Source: an uncultured Mollicutes bacterium
Lineage (GTDB): Bacteria > Bacillota_I > Bacilli_A > RF39 > UBA660
Assembly (NCBI GenBank): GCA_900550145.1
Contig: URRF01000001.1
Span: 26,225 to 90,224 of the forward strand
Direction: 5' to 3'
DNA: 64,000 bases
Positions 28,281-37,920 of this stretch are shown here, piece after piece (the stretch's first letter is position 1; each line of letters opens with the position of its first letter). The translations under genes were made by a program, and so were the position numbers. The notes under the pieces are model-generated. The model ran no database searches and had not been told where the DNA came from. It saw only the letters and a program-made list of their open reading frames with translations.

Positions 28281-30485
28281 TTAACTGTTTTTATTTCCGT
28301 ATGCTCTCAACCATGATTCTATCATGTCATTTGTTATACCTCTTACACCAAGAGCTTTTAATATAATAGGATTAACGTTAGGATTTGCAGCAGCAATAGC
28401 TCTAATATTATTTTCAGTAGCTAATCTCTTTTCAAAATTACCAATACTATTTTGTACTCCAGCATTAATACTATTAATCAATCCTATAGTATTTTCAGAT
28501 TGTTTTTCAATAATAGCATTTTCAAAAGCATTTTTCTTTTCTTTCCAAGTATTATAATTAGTAATGTTTTGATTAACAACAGCTTGTTGATTAAGTTTAT
28601 CTTTATTAATTAATTCAGTTTCAGTATTTTCTTTATTAGTATAAATATTATTAAGTAATTTAATAGTATTTAATCTACTAAGTTGTTTTCTACCTAAAGC
28701 GACTCTTGAACTTGCAGTATTAGCATCAATTTGTCGTTCATACGCTTGCTGTTGATCTCTAATAGCATCAAGTTGAGGATTAATATTAATATTTGTTTTA
28801 AGTTTAGAAGGAATTAAATTAACAGGAGCTTTAGTATATTTCATTTTATCTAATGCTTTCTTATTAGCATTAAATCCTATAATACTTCCAATAATATTTG
28901 AAGCAATACCAATACCATCGCTAATTAAAGAATTATAAGTTCGTTTATTCACAATATCTTGTTTATTATCATATTTACGCTTAGTATTTAAGTCAACACC
29001 TGTAGTAGGATTAAATCTACCATTAGTATCAAGAATATCATATTTGATTCTCTCTACGGGGGATTGATAATTAACAATTGGTTGATTAATTTTATTAGTC
29101 AATTCATCTTCAAGACCTAAAGTATAAAATGTAGGATCAAGTGTAATAGGAATTTCAGTCTTTTTAGTACCACCTGTTCTGAACTCTATTCGTTTCCCCG
29201 TAGAGGGAATCATTCTTAGACTTGTCTTACCATTGCTTGTAACTGTATAAACACCACCATTTTTAGCACGTTTACGAAGTTCAGGATATTTAGAATAAAC
29301 TTTAGTTTTAATATCATCACGTCCATGAAGTCCTGCAAGTCTTAACGCGTCAACAGCATCAGCTTTTGTAGGAATTGGATAACTTCTATTTTTACCAGCA
29401 AAATCTTTTTTATCTACTTTAGGATAAGGTTTAGATTTAGAACCATAATCTTTAGAACGACTTAAACCACCCATAAGTTTTTTATTTCTTTTTTTATAAA
29501 AATCATTAACTAAACTATCTCTATTAGCTAAACCAGCTTCTTTATATATTTTATTAATTTCTTCTCTAACTTCATCATCAGTACCTCTAAGAATAGCTTT
29601 TTGCATAGGAACATATTTTTTATCTTCAGGATTGAAATATTCTCTTGCAGTTCTACCACTTCCTCTATTATAAATTAAATTAGTAAGTAAAGCTTCTTTA
29701 GTTTCAGTAACATCACCTTCATCATTATAATATTTACGAATAAAATCTATTCTTCGTTTAGCACTTTGATTTGCACTTTTAATTCTTTTAAATCTTAAAT
29801 CTCTTTCATCTTCTTCAGTAATATATTCTCTTCCTTTAGAATCTTTTTTAATTTTATCACTAATATTACCTCCTGTATATCTATCTACTCCCATTCCAAA
29901 ATTATCTTTATCAAGACCTTTACCTTTAGGAGCATACCATCTTCGAGTATCTTTATCAAAACCTATACTATCAGGATTTTCAGAATGATTAATTAATTTA
30001 CCAATTTCAGTAGTATCATAATAAGGTGTATAATCTGGACTAATAATAGGATTTTCTAAAGTAGAAATATTATTTGCTAAACTTTGCATTTCTCTAATTT
30101 TTTCAAAACTATTTTTCTTAGTACCATATCTACTTTTATTTTTTCTATTTCTATTATTCTTAGTACCATCATCATTAATATTATTAACATCTTTATATCT
30201 TTCTTGAGCATTAAAAACTTTATTAGGATTATTTCCTTTCATAACTTTTTCAGCAGGAGATTCACCATTAAGAAAAGGAACAGAACTAAACACTTTAACT
30301 TCAGTAGGAGATATGTGCATAACTTCTCCATCTTCAACTTCTAAACCAGTACGAGGATTCTTGCCAATATCAATACCACCTTGTTCATGTTTTCTACCTT
30401 TCATATAGTAATAATTCTTTTTATTAGGAATAGGTATAGCAACACCACCACGAACTATATTAGGTCTAAGTCTTTTATTACTCAT
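28281..30485 (-). CDS. Virion-associated protein with N-terminal GGIDIG domain (734 aa)
   Basis: The N-terminal 90 residues (KGRKHEQGGIDIG, then LEVEDGEVMHISPTEVKV) form a compact beta-rich module that I associate with Bacteroidales phage structural proteins. A basic, Asn/Lys-rich linker follows (about 95-125). A helical region (about 190-345) with DNFGMGVDRYTGG and LIYNRGSGRTAREYF faintly resembles phage lysozyme folds, but no convincing catalytic pair is seen. The C-terminus (510-734) is helical and Gln/Asn-rich. Two inward-facing repeat copies lie at residues about 427-431 and 474-478. It is probably a tail or internal virion component. Confidence 0.5.
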   Translation of the reverse strand: MSNKRLRPNIVRGGVAIPIPNKKNYYYMKGRKHEQGGIDIGKNPRTGLEVEDGEVMHISPTEVKVFSSVPFLNGESPAEKVMKGNNPNKVFNAQERYKDVNNINDDGTKNNRNRKNKSRYGTKKNSFEKIREMQSLANNISTLENPIISPDYTPYYDTTEIGKLINHSENPDSIGFDKDTRRWYAPKGKGLDKDNFGMGVDRYTGGNISDKIKKDSKGREYITEEDERDLRFKRIKSANQSAKRRIDFIRKYYNDEGDVTETKEALLTNLIYNRGSGRTAREYFNPEDKKYVPMQKAILRGTDDEVREEINKIYKEAGLANRDSLVNDFYKKRNKKLMGGLSRSKDYGSKSKPYPKVDKKDFAGKNRSYPIPTKADAVDALRLAGLHGRDDIKTKVYSKYPELRKRAKNGGVYTVTSNGKTSLRMIPSTGKRIEFRTGGTKKTEIPITLDPTFYTLGLEDELTNKINQPIVNYQSPVERIKYDILDTNGRFNPTTGVDLNTKRKYDNKQDIVNKRTYNSLISDGIGIASNIIGSIIGFNANKKALDKMKYTKAPVNLIPSKLKTNININPQLDAIRDQQQAYERQIDANTASSRVALGRKQLSRLNTIKLLNNIYTNKENTETELINKDKLNQQAVVNQNITNYNTWKEKKNAFENAIIEKQSENTIGLINSINAGVQNSIGNFEKRLATENNIRAIAAANPNVNPIILKALGVRGITNDMIESWLRAYGNKNS
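29052..29066 (+). repeat. GC-rich dispersed motif, copy in 734-aa gene
   Basis: Exact CTCTACGGGGGATTG; encodes QSPVE (residues 474-478). It pairs inward with the copy at 29194-29207. Confidence 0.9.
29194..29207 (-). repeat. GC-rich dispersed motif, inverted copy in 734-aa gene
   Basis: TTCCCCGTAGAGGG; the coding strand reads PSTGKR (about residues 427-432). Confidence 0.85.
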
Positions 30486-30587
30486 AATCTGTTATATTGT
30501 ATATTTTGACGTTATATAAAGCCTTATAACGTTATCTTATGTTGAACTTGATTAATTATATAAGAAAGCATATTAAAATCAATGTAG

Positions 30588-30601
30588 AGCTAATAACAGC
30601 T
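30588..30601. repeat. AGCTA-type palindrome
   Basis: AGCTAATAACAGCT lies immediately after the stop of the 211-aa gene and 103 bases before the 734-aa start. Confidence 0.45.
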
Positions 30602-30602
30602 A

Positions 30603-31238
30603 TTATTTACGCTTTTTCTTGCCTTTGCAGCCTCCCAATTTCATTTGAGTAAGCCTATCGGAATATTGATTATTATTAGGAACTTGTTGATTAATATTTT
30701 GAGTAACAGGTTGAGTAACAGAATAGCTATTAGGAGTAAGAGAAGTTTTTTGTTCATAATTAAAACCATCAGCTTTTTTAACCATTTTTGGAGTACTTGG
30801 AGAATTAATTAAATTAGTTGCTACAGAACCAATACCAGAAGCAATTCCTCCAACAGTATCATTGAGATTATTACCACTAAACTGATTTGCGATAGTAGAA
30901 CCGAAATTAGCTTTCTTTCTACCACCGCACGCATATTTCTTTTGATTATTAATTCTATCTGTATAATTAGTTTCTTTAATTTTCATTTTACCACCATTTT
31001 TTAAAATAACTTTCTTTTTATATTCGTCAACATAATCTTGATTAGCATAACTTTGAGTCATAGCTTGTGCAGCAGCTAAACTATCTTGTCTATATTGTTC
31101 TTCTTGTTGCATTTTAAACGCTTTTTCTTCTGCTTTTTTTCTTTTAGCAGCACCAATAGCAGAACCTATAATACCACCAACAGCTCCTATAATACTACCT
31201 AAAAATGCTTTATTACGTTTAACAACTTTATTTTTCAT
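30603..31238 (-). CDS. Small virion protein with glycine-zipper N-terminus (211 aa)
   Basis: Residues 12-32 (AFLGSIIGAVGGIIGSAIGAA) form a glycine-zipper hydrophobic segment, followed by a charged helix (KRKKAEEKAFKMQQEEQYRQ), a low-complexity Gly/Asn region and a very basic tail (GGCKGKKKRK). Such proteins in phage ejection modules can form membrane channels, which would fit its place between tail and cargo genes; this is inference. Its ATG overlaps the TGA of the 1592-aa gene (ATGA), so translation is coupled. The gap behind it to the 734-aa gene holds an AGCTA-type palindrome. Confidence 0.6.
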   Translation of the reverse strand: MKNKVVKRNKAFLGSIIGAVGGIIGSAIGAAKRKKAEEKAFKMQQEEQYRQDSLAAAQAMTQSYANQDYVDEYKKKVILKNGGKMKIKETNYTDRINNQKKYACGGRKKANFGSTIANQFSGNNLNDTVGGIASGIGSVATNLINSPSTPKMVKKADGFNYEQKTSLTPNSYSVTQPVTQNINQQVPNNNQYSDRLTQMKLGGCKGKKKRK

Positions 31239-34200
31239 AATCGACTTATTTTATAATTAAGAGATTCAAAATCAATACGTCTATTTTGCATAAGAAATTC
31301 AAATTCAATAATAAAATAATTACCATAAAGTCTACTCATAACTATAGCAGATTGATCTTCTTCATTACCAATCATGTTACGAAGATAACTAAAATTCCAA
31401 TTACCTAAATCCCAATAAGGTTTTTTATAATTACCAAATATATTTTTATGTTCATTAGGATCAACACTTTCGTTATCAACAGTAATATTTATATCATTAG
31501 TATTAACATTATCGTTATAAACTCTAAGCCATTGTCCAGCATAAGGAGTATCTAATTTCTTTACGGGGGAAGGAACATCACCATTTACAGATTCATCAAT
31601 TTTATAAAGTTTATAAGTAATATATTCTAAAAATTTAATAATATCATATCCTTCATTAACAATAAAAGATAATTTACACATATTATTATACCTTTCATTA
31701 GCAGAAGCATATCTATAATTATTATTATAAGTGCAATAATTATTTATATTTTCAGTAAAATTATAAACAGCATCATAAATTGAATTATTACTTTTAAAAC
31801 TATTAATAAAATAAACTTTATTTTTACTATTATAAGCATCTCTAAAATAATAACTATGTCTAGAAATAAAATTTTGAGTTTTATAATTATAACTAAGAAC
31901 TAAATTACGTTTTTGAATAAAAGTACTATTATCTTCATTTTTTCTAAAAATATCATAATCGAACTTAATAAGTAAACGATTATTTCTAATATCATGAGCA
32001 AATCTTACATTATTAGGTTTAGCTTTAACAAGCCATTCTGCGATATCATTACTAATAATAACTAATTGATTATTATCAAATCTATAAATATTATTATCGT
32101 CGTTATTATAAAATATATAACCAAATTGGTCAACAATAGCACTTCGTTTATCTTGAAGGCCTCCATAACCTAATTCAGAAGTAAATACTTCTTTATAAGC
32201 AACATCAAAAGCATCTGGTTGATGAAGTTGAATATTTTGGTCAATAGTTTTAAGTTCATTATTTAAATCAAACATAAAAAGACTATGTTCAGTATGAGCT
32301 AAAACTAAATTACCAATTCCAACTAAATTAATAATAATACCTTTATTTTCAGTAATATTTTTATATGCTTCTAAACCAAATTTTCTCCAAGCATTTTCTC
32401 TTGATTCATCTTGAATAATATTACTTCTACGAATAGTTTTATTATAAATATCAATATATTTAATATCGTCTCTATAATTACTATAAGTTTTAGGATTAAA
32501 TTGATCAGAACTACCTTGTCTATTTTCAAATAAATCGATAGAATTAGCTGGTGTAACCATATAGCCTGTTCTATATTGAGTAGAATCTTTATCATTACCT
32601 AATTTAGTTACATAAGATTGAGGTTTAGGTTCATTTTTAAAACATTTACTTTCATGAAAAACTGTATCAATAACAGGTATTTGTAAATAACACATAAATG
32701 GCCTATCATTTTCATAAGTTTTATTATGTTCCGGAGAAACAGTAGTAGGATAATATTGATATTCAGTGTTTTGCATAGTTACAACACCATTTGTTTCATT
32801 AAATACTACTCCACTATCAGCATATATAATAGTACCACTATAACTATAAACACCGTTAAGACCTGTACTAATAATTCCAGTATTATTTTTGTTATAAAAA
32901 ACATCAGTAAATTTAATAAGAATTTTATTATTATTATTATATATATTAGGATTATCTTTAACTAAAGAAACTCTATATAAATTAATATCATTATTTTTCT
33001 TTTCAGTAGCATTAACAAAAAGATCATATTTATTGTCAATAACTATACATGTACCTACACCAAGACGATTATCTTTTACAGAATTAGCAACAGCTAATTT
33101 ATAATTAGGCATAGGATATAATTTTTCAAAATTATAATCTTGTAACTGAAGTTTATTCATATCAGTAACAAATCCAAATGGAGCATTTCTTTGATAATAA
33201 TTAATATTAGGAATATCATCATAATCAAAAACGTTTTTACCTTCAATTCTAAGAAAATCAAAATCTAATTCTAAAGTATCATCTATATCTAAACTATCAC
33301 AATAAAAATTCATAGTATTAGAACTCATTGTATTTAATGAATCTTTTTTAACTACATTATCAGCATGATTATATATTCTTAAATTACCGTTTATAATTTC
33401 TAATTTGTTATAATTACCATTAATAGTTGTACTAGTATTTATTAATCCATCAATAATTATTCCAGAAATACTTCCTCCACCATTTTCAATTACACCATAA
33501 GCTAAATTTCCATCAGTTATTTTATTATTAACTATTTTAACGTTATATATAGTGCCTGAATATAGTTTTACAGTACTATGATTATTAACCCCTTTACTAA
33601 TAGTAATGCTTATTAATTTATAATCAGTATAGTCAGTATCTTTTTTAGCAATAATAGTATCTGTATTTCTAAAATCGTTAATAGTAAGTAATCCTGTATA
33701 TTTATTTCTTTTCTCAAATTTTTCATAAGAAATAAAATAACCTATATAACCATTAGGTATAATAATATTATTAAAATAAGGACAATAAACTCTATGACTA
33801 TTAACATCTATATTATTAAACGGAACTTTAAATAAACTATCTCCATTACTATTTATATAATTATCAAAACCATATTCGTTAGTATTTATATAATTATTAA
33901 AAGTAAATATTTTATAAAATTCATAGTTTAAATTTTGATTTAGAAAATGTTTTACAGAATCAATTAATTTATTTTTAATATAATCATAATCTTCTCTTCT
34001 AATTTCATTTTGTATTTCTCTATTTAATTCTTTAGTAATAAAATTATAATCAGCATAATATCTAATCATATGATCAGCAGGATTTTTATAATCATTTATA
34101 ATATAACCTGAAGTTAACTGTGTTTTAATTATAATATCATTTATTTTAGCAGTTTTATCAACACTACAATATATATAATCTAATCTATCTTGTTCAAATT

Positions 34201-36013
34201 CAATTTGAGGAACTGGAATAATAAATACTACTCCGTCTACTTTATTTCCTCCTTGATTAACGTGTTGAGGAAAAGTATTATCTATTTTATAACCATTAGT
34301 AAAATTACCATATTTATCTACAAAATGAATAAAGAAATTATATACTTCTCCGGGAATTAATGTAGTAGCAAGTTTTCTATTAATAAAATCTTTATCTGTT
34401 TTAATATAAGGAAAGCCTAATTGTAAAGCAATTTTCATATTATTAATTACTTTAATATTAGACATATTATCATTAATAACTATTTTATATATTCCGCTTC
34501 TACTATAATCAGTACCTTTATAATTAATATTAATTATAGCAAAATACCCGTTTATTCTATTTGTATCTATTACATTATCTTCATTAGTTGTAGTTATATA
34601 TAAATCAGAAGCTTTAATACTAACGATATTTATTTTATTATTTTTACTATCAAGAAAATCAACTAAATCTGTATCATCGCAAGAAAAATATTCACTAAAA
34701 GGAATTTCTATAAGACCATTAATATGGTATATAGATTCATCAAATTGATAAGGATTAGGATTTTCTTTATAAACAGTAACATCTCTACGAATATTACTAT
34801 TTTCATTATAATTAGTATTAATTACATTTGTGTATAAACCAACAGTAATATTTTTTACAGAATTAATAATTTCTTCTTCATTAATTTTATTTTCATTATA
34901 TCCAGCAATATATAATCTATTTTTATAATTAATAATATTTTTAACATTAAAATAATTATAATAAGTACTAATTAATTCTTGACTACCATATTCTTCACAA
35001 TCTTTTAAATTAAGAGTATAATAATTAATAGTATTTTTAACAATATTAATATCAAATGTTTTATAAGATTTAATATAACTTTTACTTGCACAAATAATTC
35101 CTATTTGAAATATATTATAATTAATATCTAAATCTTTAATACCAATTTTAAAAGTTTCATTACATATATCTGTTGTATCACTAATATAATCAGAAAAACC
35201 AACTCCATATCCGTCCCACGGTTGTCTGCCAATAAGTAAACTTGTTAATTGATCTATTTCGGTTGGTTTATTTGCTTTTTCTGGAAATGCATCTCTATTA
35301 AAAATATATCTAACTATATTATTTCTATTTATAGTATCTATATAAATAGGATAACCAATAGGATACCATTGAGTATAATCTGTTTTATTTATTTTATAAC
35401 GAATAAAAAGATAATACCAACCTTTATAAGCATTACCTTTAACATATTCAACATTACTTATATTAGGAAGTTTAACTTCAGGAATAATACTTAATTTACT
35501 TTCGACTTGTTTTAAATCCCCATTATCTTCAGCACCAGCTTTATCTGGACTACCTAAATTAATAGTTCTTAAAGGAACTAATTCGTTATTATCACAATCA
35601 TATTCACTAAAAGCTATAATTAACTCATTTTCTACGTTATAAGTAAAAGTGCCAGTAAATTTACCACCATGATAAGATAATCCACTATACGCTAAATAAA
35701 TATTTTCATCTTTATTAATAGTCTTTTCATTATATATAAATATATTTAATTTATTAATATTAGTTTCGACTTTATTATAATCTTGAGCAAATAAAACTAT
35801 ACCAGTATTAATAGGAATAACACCTCTAATAAGAAAATTATTATTATAAATTTTATATATAACAGTTTGTATTAAAGCATTTGTTATTATAGAATTTTCA
35901 TTAGTAATACAACTTTCATCATGACTAATCTTAATATTACGAGCATCAACTAAAGAAAGATTATCGCAATCTTTAGGGTGTTTATTAAGATTAAGTTTAG
36001 GAACTATATTCAT
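31235..36013 (-). CDS. Tail muzzle/stabilisation-like protein (1592 aa)
   Basis: This long, beta-rich, Asn/Tyr-rich protein has many short beta-turn segments (RLYIAGYN, NVRFAHDIRNNRLLIKF, NLVLSYNYKTQNFISRHSYYF) typical of the P22 gp10-type stabilisation proteins and of the muzzle at the tip of crAss-like tails. It sits between the tail/connector genes and the cargo genes, where that gene lies in crAss-like genomes. It ends in TGA overlapping the next ATG. A diverged copy of the GC-rich motif encodes PSPVK near residue 1481. No receptor-binding domain is recognised. Confidence 0.65.
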   Translation of the reverse strand: MNIVPKLNLNKHPKDCDNLSLVDARNIKISHDESCITNENSIITNALIQTVIYKIYNNNFLIRGVIPINTGIVLFAQDYNKVETNINKLNIFIYNEKTINKDENIYLAYSGLSYHGGKFTGTFTYNVENELIIAFSEYDCDNNELVPLRTINLGSPDKAGAEDNGDLKQVESKLSIIPEVKLPNISNVEYVKGNAYKGWYYLFIRYKINKTDYTQWYPIGYPIYIDTINRNNIVRYIFNRDAFPEKANKPTEIDQLTSLLIGRQPWDGYGVGFSDYISDTTDICNETFKIGIKDLDINYNIFQIGIICASKSYIKSYKTFDINIVKNTINYYTLNLKDCEEYGSQELISTYYNYFNVKNIINYKNRLYIAGYNENKINEEEIINSVKNITVGLYTNVINTNYNENSNIRRDVTVYKENPNPYQFDESIYHINGLIEIPFSEYFSCDDTDLVDFLDSKNNKINIVSIKASDLYITTTNEDNVIDTNRINGYFAIININYKGTDYSRSGIYKIVINDNMSNIKVINNMKIALQLGFPYIKTDKDFINRKLATTLIPGEVYNFFIHFVDKYGNFTNGYKIDNTFPQHVNQGGNKVDGVVFIIPVPQIEFEQDRLDYIYCSVDKTAKINDIIIKTQLTSGYIINDYKNPADHMIRYYADYNFITKELNREIQNEIRREDYDYIKNKLIDSVKHFLNQNLNYEFYKIFTFNNYINTNEYGFDNYINSNGDSLFKVPFNNIDVNSHRVYCPYFNNIIIPNGYIGYFISYEKFEKRNKYTGLLTINDFRNTDTIIAKKDTDYTDYKLISITISKGVNNHSTVKLYSGTIYNVKIVNNKITDGNLAYGVIENGGGSISGIIIDGLINTSTTINGNYNKLEIINGNLRIYNHADNVVKKDSLNTMSSNTMNFYCDSLDIDDTLELDFDFLRIEGKNVFDYDDIPNINYYQRNAPFGFVTDMNKLQLQDYNFEKLYPMPNYKLAVANSVKDNRLGVGTCIVIDNKYDLFVNATEKKNNDINLYRVSLVKDNPNIYNNNNKILIKFTDVFYNKNNTGIISTGLNGVYSYSGTIIYADSGVVFNETNGVVTMQNTEYQYYPTTVSPEHNKTYENDRPFMCYLQIPVIDTVFHESKCFKNEPKPQSYVTKLGNDKDSTQYRTGYMVTPANSIDLFENRQGSSDQFNPKTYSNYRDDIKYIDIYNKTIRRSNIIQDESRENAWRKFGLEAYKNITENKGIIINLVGIGNLVLAHTEHSLFMFDLNNELKTIDQNIQLHQPDAFDVAYKEVFTSELGYGGLQDKRSAIVDQFGYIFYNNDDNNIYRFDNNQLVIISNDIAEWLVKAKPNNVRFAHDIRNNRLLIKFDYDIFRKNEDNSTFIQKRNLVLSYNYKTQNFISRHSYYFRDAYNSKNKVYFINSFKSNNSIYDAVYNFTENINNYCTYNNNYRYASANERYNNMCKLSFIVNEGYDIIKFLEYITYKLYKIDESVNGDVPSPVKKLDTPYAGQWLRVYNDNVNTNDINITVDNESVDPNEHKNIFGNYKKPYWDLGNWNFSYLRNMIGNEEDQSAIVMSRLYGNYFIIEFEFLMQNRRIDFESLNYKISRL
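31559..31572 (+). repeat. GC-rich dispersed motif, variant copy in muzzle-like gene
   Basis: CTTTACGGGGGAAG, one base changed in the core; encodes PSPVK (about residues 1480-1484). Confidence 0.8.
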
Positions 36014-36054
36014 AATAACTTCTATATTGATTATAAAATATTATATATTTTGAT

Positions 36055-36068
36055 AGCTATTTTTAGCT
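36055..36068. repeat. AGCTA-type palindrome
   Basis: AGCTATTTTTAGCT, 42 bases upstream of the muzzle-like gene start; first of two in this gap. Confidence 0.55.
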
Positions 36069-36131
36069 CTATATTTAATCTTGATTTAATCTAATATAAT
36101 TAATCACTTACTAACATAAAATTCAATATAA

Positions 36132-36145
36132 AGCTAATTTTAGCT
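36132..36145. repeat. AGCTA-type palindrome
   Basis: AGCTAATTTTAGCT, 16 bases after the 280-aa gene's stop; second of two in the 147-base gap. Confidence 0.55.
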
Positions 36146-36160
36146 ATTCTCGTTTATTTA

Positions 36161-37003
36161 TTATCCTTTTGGATTAAAAGTGAAATTAAAGAACGCATTG
36201 CGCCATTGTTTGTGAGCACTATCAATATCTTGTCCACGATTAATAACAGAACGTTTAGCTTCTTCTTTAAGTTGTAACCATATATAATAAGGATTAGTAC
36301 CATATTGAGAAGCACCAAGATTAAATACAGGATGCTTATATCCACGACATAACATTTTATACATGCAATAAAAACCAATAGCTTCTACAAGAATTGCATT
36401 ATCTGGAATAACAGGAAATTCACAACCGTAAACTTTACTACGTTCAGTTTTGATAGTATCATATTCAATAGTAATACAATCAGTATCAAAATCGAGTTCA
36501 ATTTTATTACCATCTATTATAACAAAATTATGAGTACGATTAGTTGTTTTACCAACATAATTATACTCATTCACTCTATATCTACCAGGCCATTCTTTAT
36601 CATTAAGAGTTTCAGCAAGAAGATAATCTGGAACTTTTGACGGATTATCATTATGATAAACATCTGTTGTATTTACTGCGTTAGAACTGCTCGTTTCACT
36701 CGCAGGTTCCCCCGTAGAGGAGCAACCATTACAACCTCGTTCACTATTAGCTTCTTTTATTTCACAACCTTTACTATCATAAACTTTAATATTAGTATTA
36801 GCTATTGGACAAGCACTAATTGCTATTCTCTCCTTTACGGGGAGTTGAACTTTAGCTCTTTCAGTATTTAATATATTAAGTTGTCCCATAACTTCTAAAG
36901 TCCAAACTCCAACTCTTGGAATCCAATCACTATTATCGGGATTAAAATCATTATCTATCTTAGCAATAATTCTTTCTATATTAGTTGTATCTTGTTTAAT
37001 CAT
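36161..37003 (-). CDS. Tail/connector ring protein (280 aa)
   Basis: An N-terminal helical segment (IERIIAKIDNDFNPDNSDWIPRV) and a beta-rich core resemble the ring or tail-adaptor proteins encoded next to the muzzle gene in crAss-like phages (P22 gp4/T7 gp11-like position). Two copies of the GC-rich motif fall in the first 100 residues: QLPVK at 53-57, and CSSTGEPASETSS near 94-106, with the latter carrying a GC-rich hairpin tail. The copies flank a Cys-containing insertion-like segment (about residues 60-95). The start overlaps the 303-aa gene by eight bases. Confidence 0.55.
   Translation of the reverse strand: MIKQDTTNIERIIAKIDNDFNPDNSDWIPRVGVWTLEVMGQLNILNTERAKVQLPVKERIAISACPIANTNIKVYDSKGCEIKEANSERGCNGCSSTGEPASETSSSNAVNTTDVYHNDNPSKVPDYLLAETLNDKEWPGRYRVNEYNYVGKTTNRTHNFVIIDGNKIELDFDTDCITIEYDTIKTERSKVYGCEFPVIPDNAILVEAIGFYCMYKMLCRGYKHPVFNLGASQYGTNPYYIWLQLKEEAKRSVINRGQDIDSAHKQWRNAFFNFTFNPKG
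36684..36722 (-). repeat. GC-rich dispersed motif with hairpin tail, copy in 280-aa gene
   Basis: The imperfect hairpin GAACTGC...GCAGGTTC (36684-36709) runs into TTCCCCCGTAGAGGAG (36707-36722). The coding strand reads SSTGEPASETSS. Confidence 0.85.
36832..36846 (+). repeat. GC-rich dispersed motif, variant copy in 280-aa gene
   Basis: CCTTTACGGGGAGTTG-type variant; encodes QLPVK (residues 53-57). It faces away from the copy at 36707-36722. Confidence 0.75.
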
Positions 37004-37907
37004 ATCTCATAAAGTTTAAACATTTCTCTGGATACTTGTATAACAATATATTAAGTTTATATCGTATATCTAATTGTAAATTATAAATATCTTCAATAGT
37101 ATTACAAACATTATCCGCTATTTGTTTATAGCTCATACCTCTATACTTATTAGCAAGATATTCAGTATGTTCATATTGAAGAAATTTATCTTTAATCATT
37201 TTAGAATCTTTAAAACGAATAAGATATTCACCTTCTTTATTTTTAAAAACTCTATAATCTACACCATCATAAGGAATATTTCTAAACTTATACCAAGCTG
37301 CTTCATTTTCATCATAAAGTTTAATACCTTGAGCAAGTAATTCTTTTTTACGAGCAGCAGTAGCAGAATAATCAAGAACGGTTACAGTAGTACGATGTCT
37401 ATTACTAAATTTCTTATATTTAATATAATAAGTGCCAATACCATAACCAAACTTATAACCTTTACCTTCAAGAATACATTTATGAACTTTAGCATAATAC
37501 GCATTAATAATAGCTCTATATTTACTTGAAAGAATAGTACTACGTTTATTAGCAAGTTCTATAAATTTATTATATTTATATTCTTGTCTTAAAGTATTAC
37601 AATATTTAATAAGTTGAACAATAATAAATTTATTATCATCTTCATTAGCAACAGAAAATAATTTAATAATTTTATTATAAAGTAATTCAGAAGTATTATA
37701 TTCTTTATTTATCCATTCAGTTTTATAATCATCTAAATTAATATTATATACTTCAATAAGTAATTGTTTATTATTATTAAGATAATTATAAAGTTCTTCT
37801 TTATTAATTACAATTTCTTCTAATTCATTTTTATACTTAACAATATCTGTTTTAGCACTATAAATAAATTGAAGATAATAATTTTTAAATTTTACATCAG
37901 GTATCAT
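36996..37907 (-). CDS. Conserved tail-region protein (303 aa)
   Basis: The protein is helical and Lys/Tyr/Asn-rich, with a middle segment (about residues 150-230: GYGIGTYYIKYKKF, WYKFRNIPYDGVDYRVF) and a C-terminal region that reads like an HTH (MSYKQIADNVCNTIEDIY, about 262-280). The position between two connector-like genes suggests a tail component, assembly factor or ring-associated protein. It overlaps the next gene by eight bases and follows the 235-aa gene by 13 bases, so it belongs to the tail operon. I cannot assign a function from sequence alone. Confidence 0.6.
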   Translation of the reverse strand: MIPDVKFKNYYLQFIYSAKTDIVKYKNELEEIVINKEELYNYLNNNKQLLIEVYNINLDDYKTEWINKEYNTSELLYNKIIKLFSVANEDDNKFIIVQLIKYCNTLRQEYKYNKFIELANKRSTILSSKYRAIINAYYAKVHKCILEGKGYKFGYGIGTYYIKYKKFSNRHRTTVTVLDYSATAARKKELLAQGIKLYDENEAAWYKFRNIPYDGVDYRVFKNKEGEYLIRFKDSKMIKDKFLQYEHTEYLANKYRGMSYKQIADNVCNTIEDIYNLQLDIRYKLNILLYKYPEKCLNFMRYD

Positions 37908-37920
37908 AATATCTTTATCA

